A DNA stretch of 64,000 nt from an uncultured Sphingomonas sp. (GTDB taxonomy: Bacteria; Pseudomonadota; Alphaproteobacteria; Sphingomonadales; Sphingomonadaceae). The DNA is taken from contig NZ_CAJXWX010000002.1 of the NCBI RefSeq assembly GCF_913062585.1, positions 186,001 through 250,000 of the forward strand. The letters run 5' to 3'. The position numbers were made by a program, and so were the translations under genes. The notes under the pieces are model-generated. The model was given only the letters and a program-made list of their open reading frames with translations. It searched no databases and was not told the origin of the DNA. Below, piece after piece: positions 30,631-40,381 of the stretch (its first letter is position 1; the number at the start of each line of letters is the position of its first letter).

Positions 30631-33600
30631 ATGCAAGATTCTGACTCGGGCAATTTCGACGAATCGAGCATGGATCGGCCTCAGGAGAAACGCCCGACAC
30701 TCGTCGCGGACATCTCCCATAGTTTTACCTATGCATCATATCAGAATGCCATACCTGTCGTTCGCGGGATTAACATTGAAAACGCCGAGGGGCAGCATCA
30801 CGAGAATATTCGGCTCGATCTCTCGTCTTCACCGTCTTTCTTGAGAGCGAAATCCTGGAGCATCGATCGGCTGCTGCCTGGCGACAGCCTGTCCGTCAGC
30901 GACCGGAAGGTCGAACTCGATGCCGCGTATCTGGCTGGTCTGAACGAAGCGGAACGAGGAGAAATCACGCTTCGTCTGACGGCGGGCGACCAGCTGCTCG
31001 ATGAACAGCGTTTCCCTGTCCGCTTGCTGGCAAGGGATGAATGGGGCGGTGTCGCCGACATGGCGCAGCTGCTGCCCGCATTCGTGATGCCGAACGATCC
31101 CGCCATCGCCCGCATCCTGCGTAGCGCGGCGGACCGTCTTGCCGAGCATGGCCACCCCAGCGGTCTCGACGGCTATCAGTCGGGCGATCCGCAGCGGGCC
31201 TATATGCTGACGGCCGCGATCTATTCCGCGATCGCCGCGCTGGCGGTGCATTACGCCGAGCCGCCAGCCAGTTTCGAGGCGCGCGGGCAGAAGGTGCGCC
31301 GTCCCGCCACGATTGCCGACGAACGGCTGGGTACGTGCCTGGATACCACTTTGCTGTTCGCAGCCGCATTGGAAGGCGCGGGCCTATATCCCGTCATCCT
31401 GCTGTTCGATGGCCATGCTGCCGTCGGCGTCTGGCTGACCAAGCGGACGTTCGGTAACACCGTCGAAACCGATCAGATGGATGTTCGCAAGGCGCTGGCC
31501 TCGCGCGAGCTGATCGTGTTTGAAACGACGGGCGTCACCCATCGACCGGCCATGGCCATGGACGTGGCGCAACGTGCGCTCGATCACCGCATGAGTGAAG
31601 ACGAAGCGGCGGCATTCGTCGCCGCGATCGACGTACGACGTGCGCGAAGCGGCGGTATCACGCCGCTCGCCTCGCACGACGCCAAGCCAGCCAGTGACCC
31701 GGGGCAAGACGGAGACGCAATCCCGGCCGCCCCTCTGTCGCTGCCGTCCGCGCCATCGTTCAACGACCTGCCCGACATGCAGATAGAGGAAAAGCCGACC
31801 ACGGCGGCGGGACGGATCGATCGCTGGCAGAAGAAACTGCTCGATCTCACCCTGCGCAACCGGCTGCTGAACTTTCCGGACTCGAAGAAGACGATCCCGT
31901 TCCTCTGCACCGATGTCGCCTATCTGGAAGACAGGCTGTCGGATGGTGCGGCGATCCAGATCGTATCCCTCCCGCAACAGAACCCGCTCGGCGAGCGCGA
32001 TGCGGCGCTATATCGTGAGGTGCATGGCCGCGACCTGCACCGCGGTTTTGCCGCCGAGGCGCTGGCACGGGACGAGCTGCCGTCACTGCTTGATGGCCGC
32101 CAGCTCGAATCGCGGTTGATCGATCTTCACCGGCAGGTGCGCAACGATTTCGCGGAGGGTGGCGCGAACACGCTGTTCCTCGCGGTCGGCTTTCTACGCT
32201 GGAAGAAGAAGCCGGAGGATCAGCGCAGCTATCGCGCACCACTATTGCTGATCCCCGTCAAGCTGGAGCGGCGCAGTGCCACCGCACCGTTCCGCCTTCG
32301 CTTTCATGAGGATGAGCCGCGCTTCAATGCGACGCTGCTGCAATTTCTGGAGCGTGACTTCGACCTGAAGCTGCCGCAGTTCGGCGGCGAACTGCCACGG
32401 GACGATAGCGGCATTGATGTGCCGCGCGTGCTGGCCGCGATGCGGCAGGCGGTCCGGGACGTGCCCGGTATGGAGGTCGTTGACGAGACGGCGCTGTCGA
32501 CCTTCAGTTTTGCCAAGTTCCTGATGTGGAAGGATCTTGTTGAGCGGACCGAAGCGCTGCGGGAAAATCGGGTTGTCCGCCATCTGATCGATACGCCGGA
32601 CAAGCCGTTCGGCGACGGCCAGCCCGCCATCCGCGACGAGGGCGAGCTCGATCGCGCCTATGCCCCGGCGGATATCATCTGCCTGCTGCCATCGGACTCG
32701 TCCCAGACCGCCGCCAGCCTGGCGGCAGCGGAAGGCCGCGATTTCGTGATCGTCGGACCGCCGGGTACGGGCAAGAGCCAGACGATCGCCAACATGATCG
32801 CGAACTGCCTCGGCGTGGGCAAGACGGTGCTGTTCGTCGCGGAAAAGACGGCGGCGCTGGACGTGGTGTATCGCCGCCTGCGCGAACATGGGCTGGGCGA
32901 CCATTGTATCGAGCTTCATTCGAACAAGGCCGATCGTCGACACTTTCTGGCACAGCTGAAGGCAGCGTGGGAGCATCAGGGGCGAGTCGATCCGGCGGAA
33001 TGGATCACGGTCAATGACCGGCTGAAGCTGCGTCGCGATACACTGAATGCGTATGTCGAGGCGCTTCACAAAAGCTATCCAAGTGGCTGGACGCCTTATC
33101 TGGCGCTCGGGGTGGCTCTGCGGGGAGCAGCGGAGCCCGCGCCGGATTTCGGTTGGCCCAAGGGGCAGGTTCATGACACCGTCACTTTGGCCGCACTCGA
33201 AGAACTGGCGGGCGAGATTGGGCTGGTCTTCGCCTCGATTGAGCGTCGTCCGGCGCTGGATCTGGTCGATATCGATGAGCCGGGCACGGCGCGGCAGGAC
33301 GAACTGCTCGCCGCTGGGCAATCCCTGCGCAACGCTGCCGACCTGCTGGGCGGGGCGCTGGATGCCTATCGCGGTGTGCTTGGCCTGGCCGTTTCCGACC
33401 AGCCCGTGACATCGAGGGTAGCGACGCTAGGCGGTCTGGCTGCCGCGTTGGAAGCGGCGCGTGATCACGACCTGTCGATCGCGTTCCATCCTGATTTCGT
33501 GCGAACGAGCGACGATGTGGTCGCGCTGACGGCCGCCATAGAGCTGTACCGGGATGCCGAACGACAATTGAGCGCCCCCTTTGCGGCCGCCAGCGTGCGG

Positions 33601-36600
33601 ACCATGGATCTGACCGCGCTGGATCATCAGTGGCGTGAAGCGAGCGCCTCGATCTGGCCGCTTTCGGCTTTGGGGCGGCGCAAGGTCGCCAACATGCTGC
33701 AAGGTTATGCTGACGGTGGGACGGTGGAGCCGGACCAGGATCTGCCCCTGCTCCTGCGGATGAGGGAGCAACTGGCGGCGATCGACCATACGCCGCTGAA
33801 GGACCGGCAACTTCCGGTCGCGGGCCTCGACACCGATCCGACGGCGCTGCGCGCGATTCTGGAGGGTGCGAATGCGTTACGGGCGGCGTTGCGGACGGAT
33901 GGCTGGGGTCCGGGCGAAGCGGAGATCATCGCCAGGCGGGTCGCCGCCACCATGCAAGAACGCGACGGCAGCAACGGCCTCTGGCAGAGCGGCTCCCGAT
34001 TACTCGCCGCACGGCAGGGTTTCGACACGGCGCGCTCGCGCTTCGCCAAGGCCGCGGGACGGGACGTCTCGTTGGGTGAGGGCCCGGCGGCGCTGTCGGA
34101 TCTGGCGGCAAGCCTGACGGCGTTGGCCGATGCACGCCACTTGCTGCGGGATTGGTCGGCCTGGTGCCGCATCCGCAACCGAGCGGTGGCCTCAGGGTTG
34201 GGCGCGTTGGTCGAACAGATCGAGGGCGGCGTCGTTCCCGCCGGTCAGGCGCGCGCGGCGTTCCGTCTTGGCTATGCCCGGTGGTGGTTGCCGACGGTGC
34301 TCGACAGCGAGCCGGTGCTGCGCGATTTCCGACGCTTCCAGCATGAAAATGCGATCGGCGAATTTCGTGAGATCGACGATCTGGTCCGCACCCACGCGAC
34401 CGGCCGCGTCGTGGGGGCTCTGGCGCATGGCTTGCCGGCCGTGCAGAGCGTGCCGCGCAATTCCGAACTGGGTCTGCTGCGCTACCAGATGGAATTGCAG
34501 CGTCCGAGCCAGTCGATCCGCGACTTGATCGGCAAGATGCCGGAGAACTTCTCGAAGCTGGCACCCTGCATGTTGATGTCGCCCTTGTCGATCGCGCAGT
34601 ATCTGCCGCCCAACCAGGCCCTGTTCGACGTGGTCATCTTCGACGAGGCATCGCAGATCACGACATGGGACGCGGTCGGCGCGATCGCGCGCGGCCGTCA
34701 GACGATCATCGTCGGCGATCCCAAGCAGTTGCCGCCGACCAACTTCTTCGGCAGCAATGAGGAGGACGAGGAGGTCGCCGATCATGAAAAGGACATGGAA
34801 AGCATCCTGGACGAAGCCAAGGCATCGGGCATTCCCGTGCGCGACCTGCGCTGGCATTATCGCAGCCGCAGCGAATCGCTGATCGCCTTCTCCAACCACC
34901 ATTATTATCACAACCGTCTCGTCACGTTCCCGTCGCCCCAGGTGGATGACCGGGCGGTGCGGCTGCGCAAGGTGCCGAACGGCATCTATGATCGCGGCAA
35001 GACCCGCACCAATCGGATCGAGGCGCAGGCGGTGGCGGACGAGGCGGTCGCGCGGATGCGCGCGTGGCTGGATCTGCCGGAAAAGAGCCGCCCCACCTTG
35101 GGGATCATCACGTTCAATGCGCAGCAGCAGTCTTTGATCCTCGACCTGCTGGACCTGGCGCGCCGGGACGAACCCGCGCTCGAATGGTTCTTCGCGGATG
35201 ACCGGGTCGAAGCGACGATCGTCAAGAATCTGGAAAATGTGCAAGGCGACGAACGCGACGTCATCCTCTTCTCGATCACCTTCTGGAAGGATGCAGCGGG
35301 CAAGCTGACCATGGATTTCGGCGCCCTCAACCGGGACGGGGGCGAGCGACGGCTGAACGTGGCGGTAACGCGCGCGCGCCAGGAACTGATCGTCTTCTCC
35401 GGCTTCACCGCCGATCAGATCGATCCCACGCGCACCAAGGCGCTGGCGGTCCACCACCTCAAGACCTTCCTGGATTATGCGGAGCGTGGGGCCATCGCCC
35501 TGCCAGCCGAGACGGCGGGTTCGGTCGGCGGGTTCGATTCTCCCTTCGAGGAAGCGGTGGCGGCGCAACTGGAGCAACGCGGCTGGGTCGTCGTGCCGCA
35601 GGTCGGCATTTCGGGCTTCCGTATCGACCTGGGTATCCGCCATCCCGATTTGGCGGGCGCCTATCTGGCGGGCGTCGAATGCGACGGCGCCACCTATCAC
35701 AGCGCGGCGACGGCGCGGGACCGCGACAAGGTTCGCGAACAGGTGCTGACCGGGCTCGGCTGGAATATGCTGCGCGTGTGGTCGACCGACTGGTGGTACG
35801 ATAGCACCGGGTGCGCCGAGCGGTTGCACGCGGCGCTCGAGGCATTGCTCGCGCAGAGCCGCACCAACCGCGCCGATACCGTGGTCGAAGCGCATTGGAA
35901 CATGGGCCACGAGGTCGAGGGGATTGAGGGCATTCGCGACGACGCAGCCGTTCTCCAGATCGAAGCGGTGGCGTCTGCCCCTGGCCCCATCGAGGTCGAA
36001 CTCGTCGCCACCGAGGTCGCGTCTCCCGCCATTGAGGTGCAGTTTGCCAGTGCCCATCCGGTTCCGGCGATCACGCCGCCTTCGGTACAGGCTGACGACC
36101 GCTATCGTCTCACGGACCTGGGTAGTTTTCCCGTCGATCCCGCCCGATTCTTCGACTTCGCCTATCGCGATACCCTGCGCGACATGATCGTCGCCGTCAT
36201 GGATGCGGAGAGTCCTTTGCGAACCGATATCCTGTACCAGCGCATTGCCAGGGCCCATGGCTGGTTGCGCACCGGTGGAAAGATCCGCGAGCGCATCGAC
36301 ATGCATCTTCATGATTTCGAGCGGACGCACGAATCGACCGGCGAGTTCATCTGGAAGCCGGGCGAGGTGTTCGACTTCCGCCCCTATCGCGCGCCAAGTG
36401 GAGACGACTCACGGCGGGCCATCCCGGATATCCCATTGGCGGAATTGGCCGCGGTGGGGCGGGCGCATCCCGCATTGCTCGACGAACCCGATCCGGCGCG
36501 CGAGCTGGCGCGATTGCTGGGCGTCGAACGACTGGCCGCCGGATCGCGGACCCGGTTGGAAGAGGCGCTTGCGCGGTGCCGCGAAGCTGTCATGCCCTCA

Positions 36601-36633
36601 ACCATGACTGCCACACCGCCAGGAATGGCATGA
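30631..36633 (+). CDS. DUF4011 - SF1 helicase - Vsr-like nuclease - DUF3320 protein
   Basis: 2000 residues, probably a DNA-unwinding and -cleaving defence protein. Domains: about 1-160 beta-rich; about 200-330 transglutaminase-like with Cys236 (GTCLD), His262 (GHAAVGVW) and Glu298 (VFETTG); DUF4011 from about 395 (WQKKLLDLTLRNRLLNF); SF1 helicase with Walker A GPPGTGKS near 710, Walker B IFDEASQ near 1337, GDPKQLPPT near 1362 and LNVAVTRARQEL near 1575; restriction-endonuclease fold about 1638-1733 (FDSPFEEAVAAQL, GFRIDLGIRHP, GVECDGATYH); DUF3320 at about 1840-1915. AAGGAGG lies just before the ATG. The domain order matches what I recall for the reported single-gene anti-phage system Hhe. 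Overlaps the next gene (ATGA). Confidence 0.92.
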   Translation: MQDSDSGNFDESSMDRPQEKRPTLVADISHSFTYASYQNAIPVVRGINIENAEGQHHENIRLDLSSSPSFLRAKSWSIDRLLPGDSLSVSDRKVELDAAYLAGLNEAERGEITLRLTAGDQLLDEQRFPVRLLARDEWGGVADMAQLLPAFVMPNDPAIARILRSAADRLAEHGHPSGLDGYQSGDPQRAYMLTAAIYSAIAALAVHYAEPPASFEARGQKVRRPATIADERLGTCLDTTLLFAAALEGAGLYPVILLFDGHAAVGVWLTKRTFGNTVETDQMDVRKALASRELIVFETTGVTHRPAMAMDVAQRALDHRMSEDEAAAFVAAIDVRRARSGGITPLASHDAKPASDPGQDGDAIPAAPLSLPSAPSFNDLPDMQIEEKPTTAAGRIDRWQKKLLDLTLRNRLLNFPDSKKTIPFLCTDVAYLEDRLSDGAAIQIVSLPQQNPLGERDAALYREVHGRDLHRGFAAEALARDELPSLLDGRQLESRLIDLHRQVRNDFAEGGANTLFLAVGFLRWKKKPEDQRSYRAPLLLIPVKLERRSATAPFRLRFHEDEPRFNATLLQFLERDFDLKLPQFGGELPRDDSGIDVPRVLAAMRQAVRDVPGMEVVDETALSTFSFAKFLMWKDLVERTEALRENRVVRHLIDTPDKPFGDGQPAIRDEGELDRAYAPADIICLLPSDSSQTAASLAAAEGRDFVIVGPPGTGKSQTIANMIANCLGVGKTVLFVAEKTAALDVVYRRLREHGLGDHCIELHSNKADRRHFLAQLKAAWEHQGRVDPAEWITVNDRLKLRRDTLNAYVEALHKSYPSGWTPYLALGVALRGAAEPAPDFGWPKGQVHDTVTLAALEELAGEIGLVFASIERRPALDLVDIDEPGTARQDELLAAGQSLRNAADLLGGALDAYRGVLGLAVSDQPVTSRVATLGGLAAALEAARDHDLSIAFHPDFVRTSDDVVALTAAIELYRDAERQLSAPFAAASVRTMDLTALDHQWREASASIWPLSALGRRKVANMLQGYADGGTVEPDQDLPLLLRMREQLAAIDHTPLKDRQLPVAGLDTDPTALRAILEGANALRAALRTDGWGPGEAEIIARRVAATMQERDGSNGLWQSGSRLLAARQGFDTARSRFAKAAGRDVSLGEGPAALSDLAASLTALADARHLLRDWSAWCRIRNRAVASGLGALVEQIEGGVVPAGQARAAFRLGYARWWLPTVLDSEPVLRDFRRFQHENAIGEFREIDDLVRTHATGRVVGALAHGLPAVQSVPRNSELGLLRYQMELQRPSQSIRDLIGKMPENFSKLAPCMLMSPLSIAQYLPPNQALFDVVIFDEASQITTWDAVGAIARGRQTIIVGDPKQLPPTNFFGSNEEDEEVADHEKDMESILDEAKASGIPVRDLRWHYRSRSESLIAFSNHHYYHNRLVTFPSPQVDDRAVRLRKVPNGIYDRGKTRTNRIEAQAVADEAVARMRAWLDLPEKSRPTLGIITFNAQQQSLILDLLDLARRDEPALEWFFADDRVEATIVKNLENVQGDERDVILFSITFWKDAAGKLTMDFGALNRDGGERRLNVAVTRARQELIVFSGFTADQIDPTRTKALAVHHLKTFLDYAERGAIALPAETAGSVGGFDSPFEEAVAAQLEQRGWVVVPQVGISGFRIDLGIRHPDLAGAYLAGVECDGATYHSAATARDRDKVREQVLTGLGWNMLRVWSTDWWYDSTGCAERLHAALEALLAQSRTNRADTVVEAHWNMGHEVEGIEGIRDDAAVLQIEAVASAPGPIEVELVATEVASPAIEVQFASAHPVPAITPPSVQADDRYRLTDLGSFPVDPARFFDFAYRDTLRDMIVAVMDAESPLRTDILYQRIARAHGWLRTGGKIRERIDMHLHDFERTHESTGEFIWKPGEVFDFRPYRAPSGDDSRRAIPDIPLAELAAVGRAHPALLDEPDPARELARLLGVERLAAGSRTRLEEALARCREAVMPSTMTATPPGMA

Positions 36634-37760
36634 CCGTGACGCGCTTTCTGCATTCGAGCGATCTGCACCTCGGCAAGCGGTTCGGAAATTTCTCCGGAGA
36701 CTTGCCCAGCCGTCTCCGCGAGGCGCGCCATGCGGTCCTCGGCACCCTTGCACGGCACGCCCGCGAACAGGGCGTCGACACGATCCTGTTGGCGGGGGAC
36801 ACGTTCGACACGGAAACACCAGCGGCCGATGTGCGGCGGCAGGCGCTGACCGAGATGGCGCATCATGTGCCGATCCGGTGGATAATTCTGCCCGGCAATC
36901 ACGATTCGCTGCAGGCAACCGAGCTTTGGGCACAGTTGGCGCGCGAGGCGCCGGCCAATGTCGTCCTTGCGACCACGGCGCATCCGATCCCCTTGGCGGA
37001 CGGCGCAGTGCTGTTGCCCGCGCCGTGCACATTTCGACGACCGGGCAAGGATCTGAGCGACTGGATGGACAGTGCTCCCACGCCGGAGGGGGCCATCCGC
37101 ATCGGGCTGGCGCACGGTGCCATCCAGAGCTTCTCCGAGGAGGCCGTGAGCGACGACGTGATCGCGCCGGATCGGGTGCGCCGAGCCGGTCTCGACTATC
37201 TGGCGCTGGGGGACTGGCATGGTGCCATGGCTGTCGATCCTCGCACCCATTACAGCGGCGCGCCGGAACAGGATCGGTTCAAGCACGAGCGACCGGGCAC
37301 TGCCTTGCTGGTCGACATCGCGGGCGCGGGTGCCGTTCCCACCGTGACTTCGCTTCCGACCGGAACATTCACTTGGCGCACATTCAACCTGCATCTATTG
37401 GCGGGGGACGATCCAGAAGCGGGCTTGGCGGCCTTGTTGCCCGAAATGCGGGATCGGCGGCAGACGCTGGCCCGGATCAGGATGGACGGACGGGCCAGGC
37501 TGGCCGCGCGGACGGCCCTGCTGTCCGCCTATGAGCAGGTCGTCCCCGATTTCGCGTGGCTCGATCTGGACGAAGCCGGTCTGGTGACCGAATGCGATGT
37601 GGACGATCTGGACCAGATCGACCGCGCCGGCGCCCTGCGAGAAGCCGCCGACATGCTGCTCGCCGAGAGCACCGATACTGCCCAGTCGGCCGAAGCCCGC
37701 GCGGTGGCCAGTGCCGCCCTGTCGCGTCTGTACGAGTATGCCCAGCGAGTGACATCATGA
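36630..37760 (+). CDS. SbcD/YhaO-like metallophosphoesterase (nuclease)
   Basis: 376 residues. All five calcineurin-type metal motifs are present: SSDLHLGKRF, LLAGDTFDTE, LPGNHDS, the His in IGLAHGAIQ and ALGDWHG. This is the layout of SbcD/Mre11 and B. subtilis YhaO, exo/endonucleases that act with an SMC-like ATPase. A C-terminal domain of about 100 residues follows. Starts at 36630 within the helicase stop (ATGA) and overlaps the ATPase gene by 4 bases; an in-frame ATG at 36576 lies inside the helicase gene and is less likely. Confidence 0.9.
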   Translation: MTVTRFLHSSDLHLGKRFGNFSGDLPSRLREARHAVLGTLARHAREQGVDTILLAGDTFDTETPAADVRRQALTEMAHHVPIRWIILPGNHDSLQATELWAQLAREAPANVVLATTAHPIPLADGAVLLPAPCTFRRPGKDLSDWMDSAPTPEGAIRIGLAHGAIQSFSEEAVSDDVIAPDRVRRAGLDYLALGDWHGAMAVDPRTHYSGAPEQDRFKHERPGTALLVDIAGAGAVPTVTSLPTGTFTWRTFNLHLLAGDDPEAGLAALLPEMRDRRQTLARIRMDGRARLAARTALLSAYEQVVPDFAWLDLDEAGLVTECDVDDLDQIDRAGALREAADMLLAESTDTAQSAEARAVASAALSRLYEYAQRVTS

Positions 37761-40381
37761 AGATCGACGCGCTCCGGTTTCACAACGTAAAGCGCTTCGG
37801 CGGGCGTGGTGTCGCGATCGAGGGGATCGGCGACGGCGTCAACGTGCTGTGCGCCGCCAACGAATTCGGCAAGTCGACCAGCTTCGAGGCGCTGCACGGC
37901 CTGTTCTTCCTGCCGCATTCCAGCACGGCGGGCGGTGTCAGGAACCTGCGTCCCTATAGCGGCGGCAACCCCTTGGTCGAAACGGATATCGCGGTCGGCG
38001 GGGCGCGGTATCGACTCACCAAGAAATATTACAGCGGCGGCTTCGCCAAGGTTGTCGACCTTGCATCGGGGCAGTTGATCGCCCAGGCCGACGAGGCGGA
38101 GAACTTTATCAGCCGATTGATCCAGGGCGGCGCTGGCGGCCCGGCCGGGCTGCTCTGGGTGCGCCAGGGCGTGACGGGTATCGAAACGCGTAGCCGGACG
38201 GAGGAAGAGAGCGATCGTCAGGTCCGCACCAGCTTGCTCGAATCCGTGCAGGGCGAGGTCGAGGCGATGACGGGCGGTCGCCGCATGGCCGGTGTCATCG
38301 CCGCCGCGACGCAAGCCGCCGCCGAACTGGTCACCGCAACCGGCAAGCCCAAGGCGGGTGGGCGTTACGCGACCGCGATGGCATTGCGTGACCGGCTGGT
38401 GCAAGAGGCGCTGCAACTGGAGAAGGAGGTCGCGGCGCTACGGAGCGAGCTCGACCAGCGCAGCCTCGCCCAGCGCAGGCTGGCCGAGCTGGAGCAGTCC
38501 GATGCGCGCGACAGCCGGAAGCGGGATATCGAGAAAGCCGAGGCGGCATTCGAAGCTGCCAAGTCGCAGGCCGATCGCCTCAAGACCCTGCTCGCCGAAC
38601 TGGGGTTGGCGCGGGAGCGGCGGGACGTTGCTCTGCGAGACCTTCGTCAGTTCGATGGCGCATTGGCGGATGCCCATGCCCTGGCCGAGGACAATCGCGA
38701 CGCGCATCGCCGCCGGGATGAGGCCGTTGAACGGCGGCGCTCGACCAGCGACATCATCGCCAGGGCGCAAGCCGATGTCGAAGCGGCCGAACAGGAAGAG
38801 CTTGCCGCCCGCGCCCTGCTCGAATGCCTCGATGCAGCGAGCAAGGCGCACGAAGCGGCGGAACGCCGCGCCGAATGGGAAGAGCGACTGCGGCATGGCG
38901 AGCAGCTGCGTGGTACGATCGAGGAGTGCGAAGCGCAGCTTTCCAGCCTTCGCTTGCCGAAGGGCGCCGTCGACGAACTGGCCGAGCTCGACATCGAGAT
39001 CGTTCGCCTTCGCGCGATGCAGGATGCGGCGCGTCCATCGGTCCAAATGACGTATGAGCCCGGCGCGACCGCCCGTGTGACGATGGCCGGTGTTGCCTTG
39101 GGCGATGGTGAAGAGCGTGGCTATGACGTCCAGGCGCAACTGATCGCGCCGGGTTTGGGCACCATCACGCTGCGCTCCAACAGGGCGGAGCGAGACGACA
39201 CGCGCCTGATCCAGGCGGAGGGACAGCGCCAGACGCTGCTGGCCTCCATGGGGGTCGCCGATCTGGCCGCCGCACGCGCCCAGGAGGTACGGGTGCAGGG
39301 CATTGAGGCGCAGGCCAATGAAGCCAGGGCGCGGCTGTCGATCGTGGCGCCCGATGGGGTCGATGCCTTGCGCCAAGCAGTGGCCGCGCTAGCCGACATC
39401 GACCTTGTGGACGGCGATCTGGAAGTGGACCCGGCCGAAGTGCGCGCGCAGCGCGAGGCCGCTGAGCACCGCCGCCGCGAAGCGATGCAGGTCATACGCA
39501 CGACCGAACCTGCGCGCGTCCACGCCGATGAGGCCTTTGTCGCCGCCGAAACGCGACTGGCTGGTCTGCGCACACGCGAGGAACAGGTCGTCGCGATCCT
39601 CGGTCCGGCTGAAGGGCGTGAAGCGCGTCAGCAGGAACTGGCCGAGCGTTTGGCGGATCGTGAAGCCGTACTGACGAAAGCGCAGCAGGCGCATGACGAA
39701 CATGCCGCCGTTGCGATCGACCTCGACGCGGCGGATGCTGCCCTTCGACGCGTTCGCTCGGTGGAACAGGCTGCCGCCGCCGAGGCCCAGCAGCTCCGGG
39801 AAAATATCGCGGGATGGAGTGCACGCATTGCCACGAAATCCGACGAGGCTGTCGAGGAACGCTGGCGCGAGACGCTGGAAGCGCGAGATGCCGCTCAGAG
39901 CCGGGTGACGGCTTTCGAGCAGGAGGTCGCCGTCCTGTCGCGGCTCACCCAGGCACTGGAAGCGGCGCGTGCCGATGCCAGCGAACTCTATCTGAAGCCG
40001 GTGATGAACGAACTGCGCCCGCTTCTCGGTCTGCTGTTCGATGACGTCGCCATCACCTTCGACGATCGCACATTACTGCCGCACAAGATCACGCGGAGCG
40101 GTCAGGAAGAGGATGTCGATCGCCTCAGCGGGGGTATGCGCGAGCAATTGTCGGTCCTGACCCGTCTTGCTTTTGCCCGCCTGCTGGCGCGAGACGGGCG
40201 TCCGGCGCCCGTGATCCTTGACGATGCGCTGGTCTATTCAGACGACGACCGCATCGAGCGCATGTTCGATGCGCTTCACAGGCAGGCTCGCGACCAGCAG
40301 ATCATCGTCTTCTCGTGCCGTCAGCGGGCTTTCCAGAAATTGGGTGGAAACGTCCTGCAGATGATCGATTGGGAGCCTTGA
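37757..40381 (+). CDS. SbcC/YhaN-like SMC-type ATPase
   Basis: 874 residues. ABC/SMC-type ATPase halves at both ends: Walker A ANEFGKST at about residues 33-40, signature LSGGMREQLSVLTRLAFARLL near 789, Walker B VILDDALVYSDDDRIERM near 820. Between them are two long coiled-coil arms rich in Glu, Ala, Arg and Gln. The arms are interrupted at about 430-510 by a beta-rich module (SVQMTYEPGATARVTMAG, LIAPGLGTITLRS). No CxxC zinc hook is present, which places it with YhaN rather than Rad50. Should form a complex with the phosphoesterase made from the gene it overlaps. Confidence 0.88.
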   Translation: MKIDALRFHNVKRFGGRGVAIEGIGDGVNVLCAANEFGKSTSFEALHGLFFLPHSSTAGGVRNLRPYSGGNPLVETDIAVGGARYRLTKKYYSGGFAKVVDLASGQLIAQADEAENFISRLIQGGAGGPAGLLWVRQGVTGIETRSRTEEESDRQVRTSLLESVQGEVEAMTGGRRMAGVIAAATQAAAELVTATGKPKAGGRYATAMALRDRLVQEALQLEKEVAALRSELDQRSLAQRRLAELEQSDARDSRKRDIEKAEAAFEAAKSQADRLKTLLAELGLARERRDVALRDLRQFDGALADAHALAEDNRDAHRRRDEAVERRRSTSDIIARAQADVEAAEQEELAARALLECLDAASKAHEAAERRAEWEERLRHGEQLRGTIEECEAQLSSLRLPKGAVDELAELDIEIVRLRAMQDAARPSVQMTYEPGATARVTMAGVALGDGEERGYDVQAQLIAPGLGTITLRSNRAERDDTRLIQAEGQRQTLLASMGVADLAAARAQEVRVQGIEAQANEARARLSIVAPDGVDALRQAVAALADIDLVDGDLEVDPAEVRAQREAAEHRRREAMQVIRTTEPARVHADEAFVAAETRLAGLRTREEQVVAILGPAEGREARQQELAERLADREAVLTKAQQAHDEHAAVAIDLDAADAALRRVRSVEQAAAAEAQQLRENIAGWSARIATKSDEAVEERWRETLEARDAAQSRVTAFEQEVAVLSRLTQALEAARADASELYLKPVMNELRPLLGLLFDDVAITFDDRTLLPHKITRSGQEEDVDRLSGGMREQLSVLTRLAFARLLARDGRPAPVILDDALVYSDDDRIERMFDALHRQARDQQIIVFSCRQRAFQKLGGNVLQMIDWEP

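Noticed and set aside
34192..36330. 712-codon open frame antisense to the helicase
   Set aside because: High-G+C shadow frame with His/Arg/Asp-rich, domain-free translation; the plus-strand gene has full domain support.
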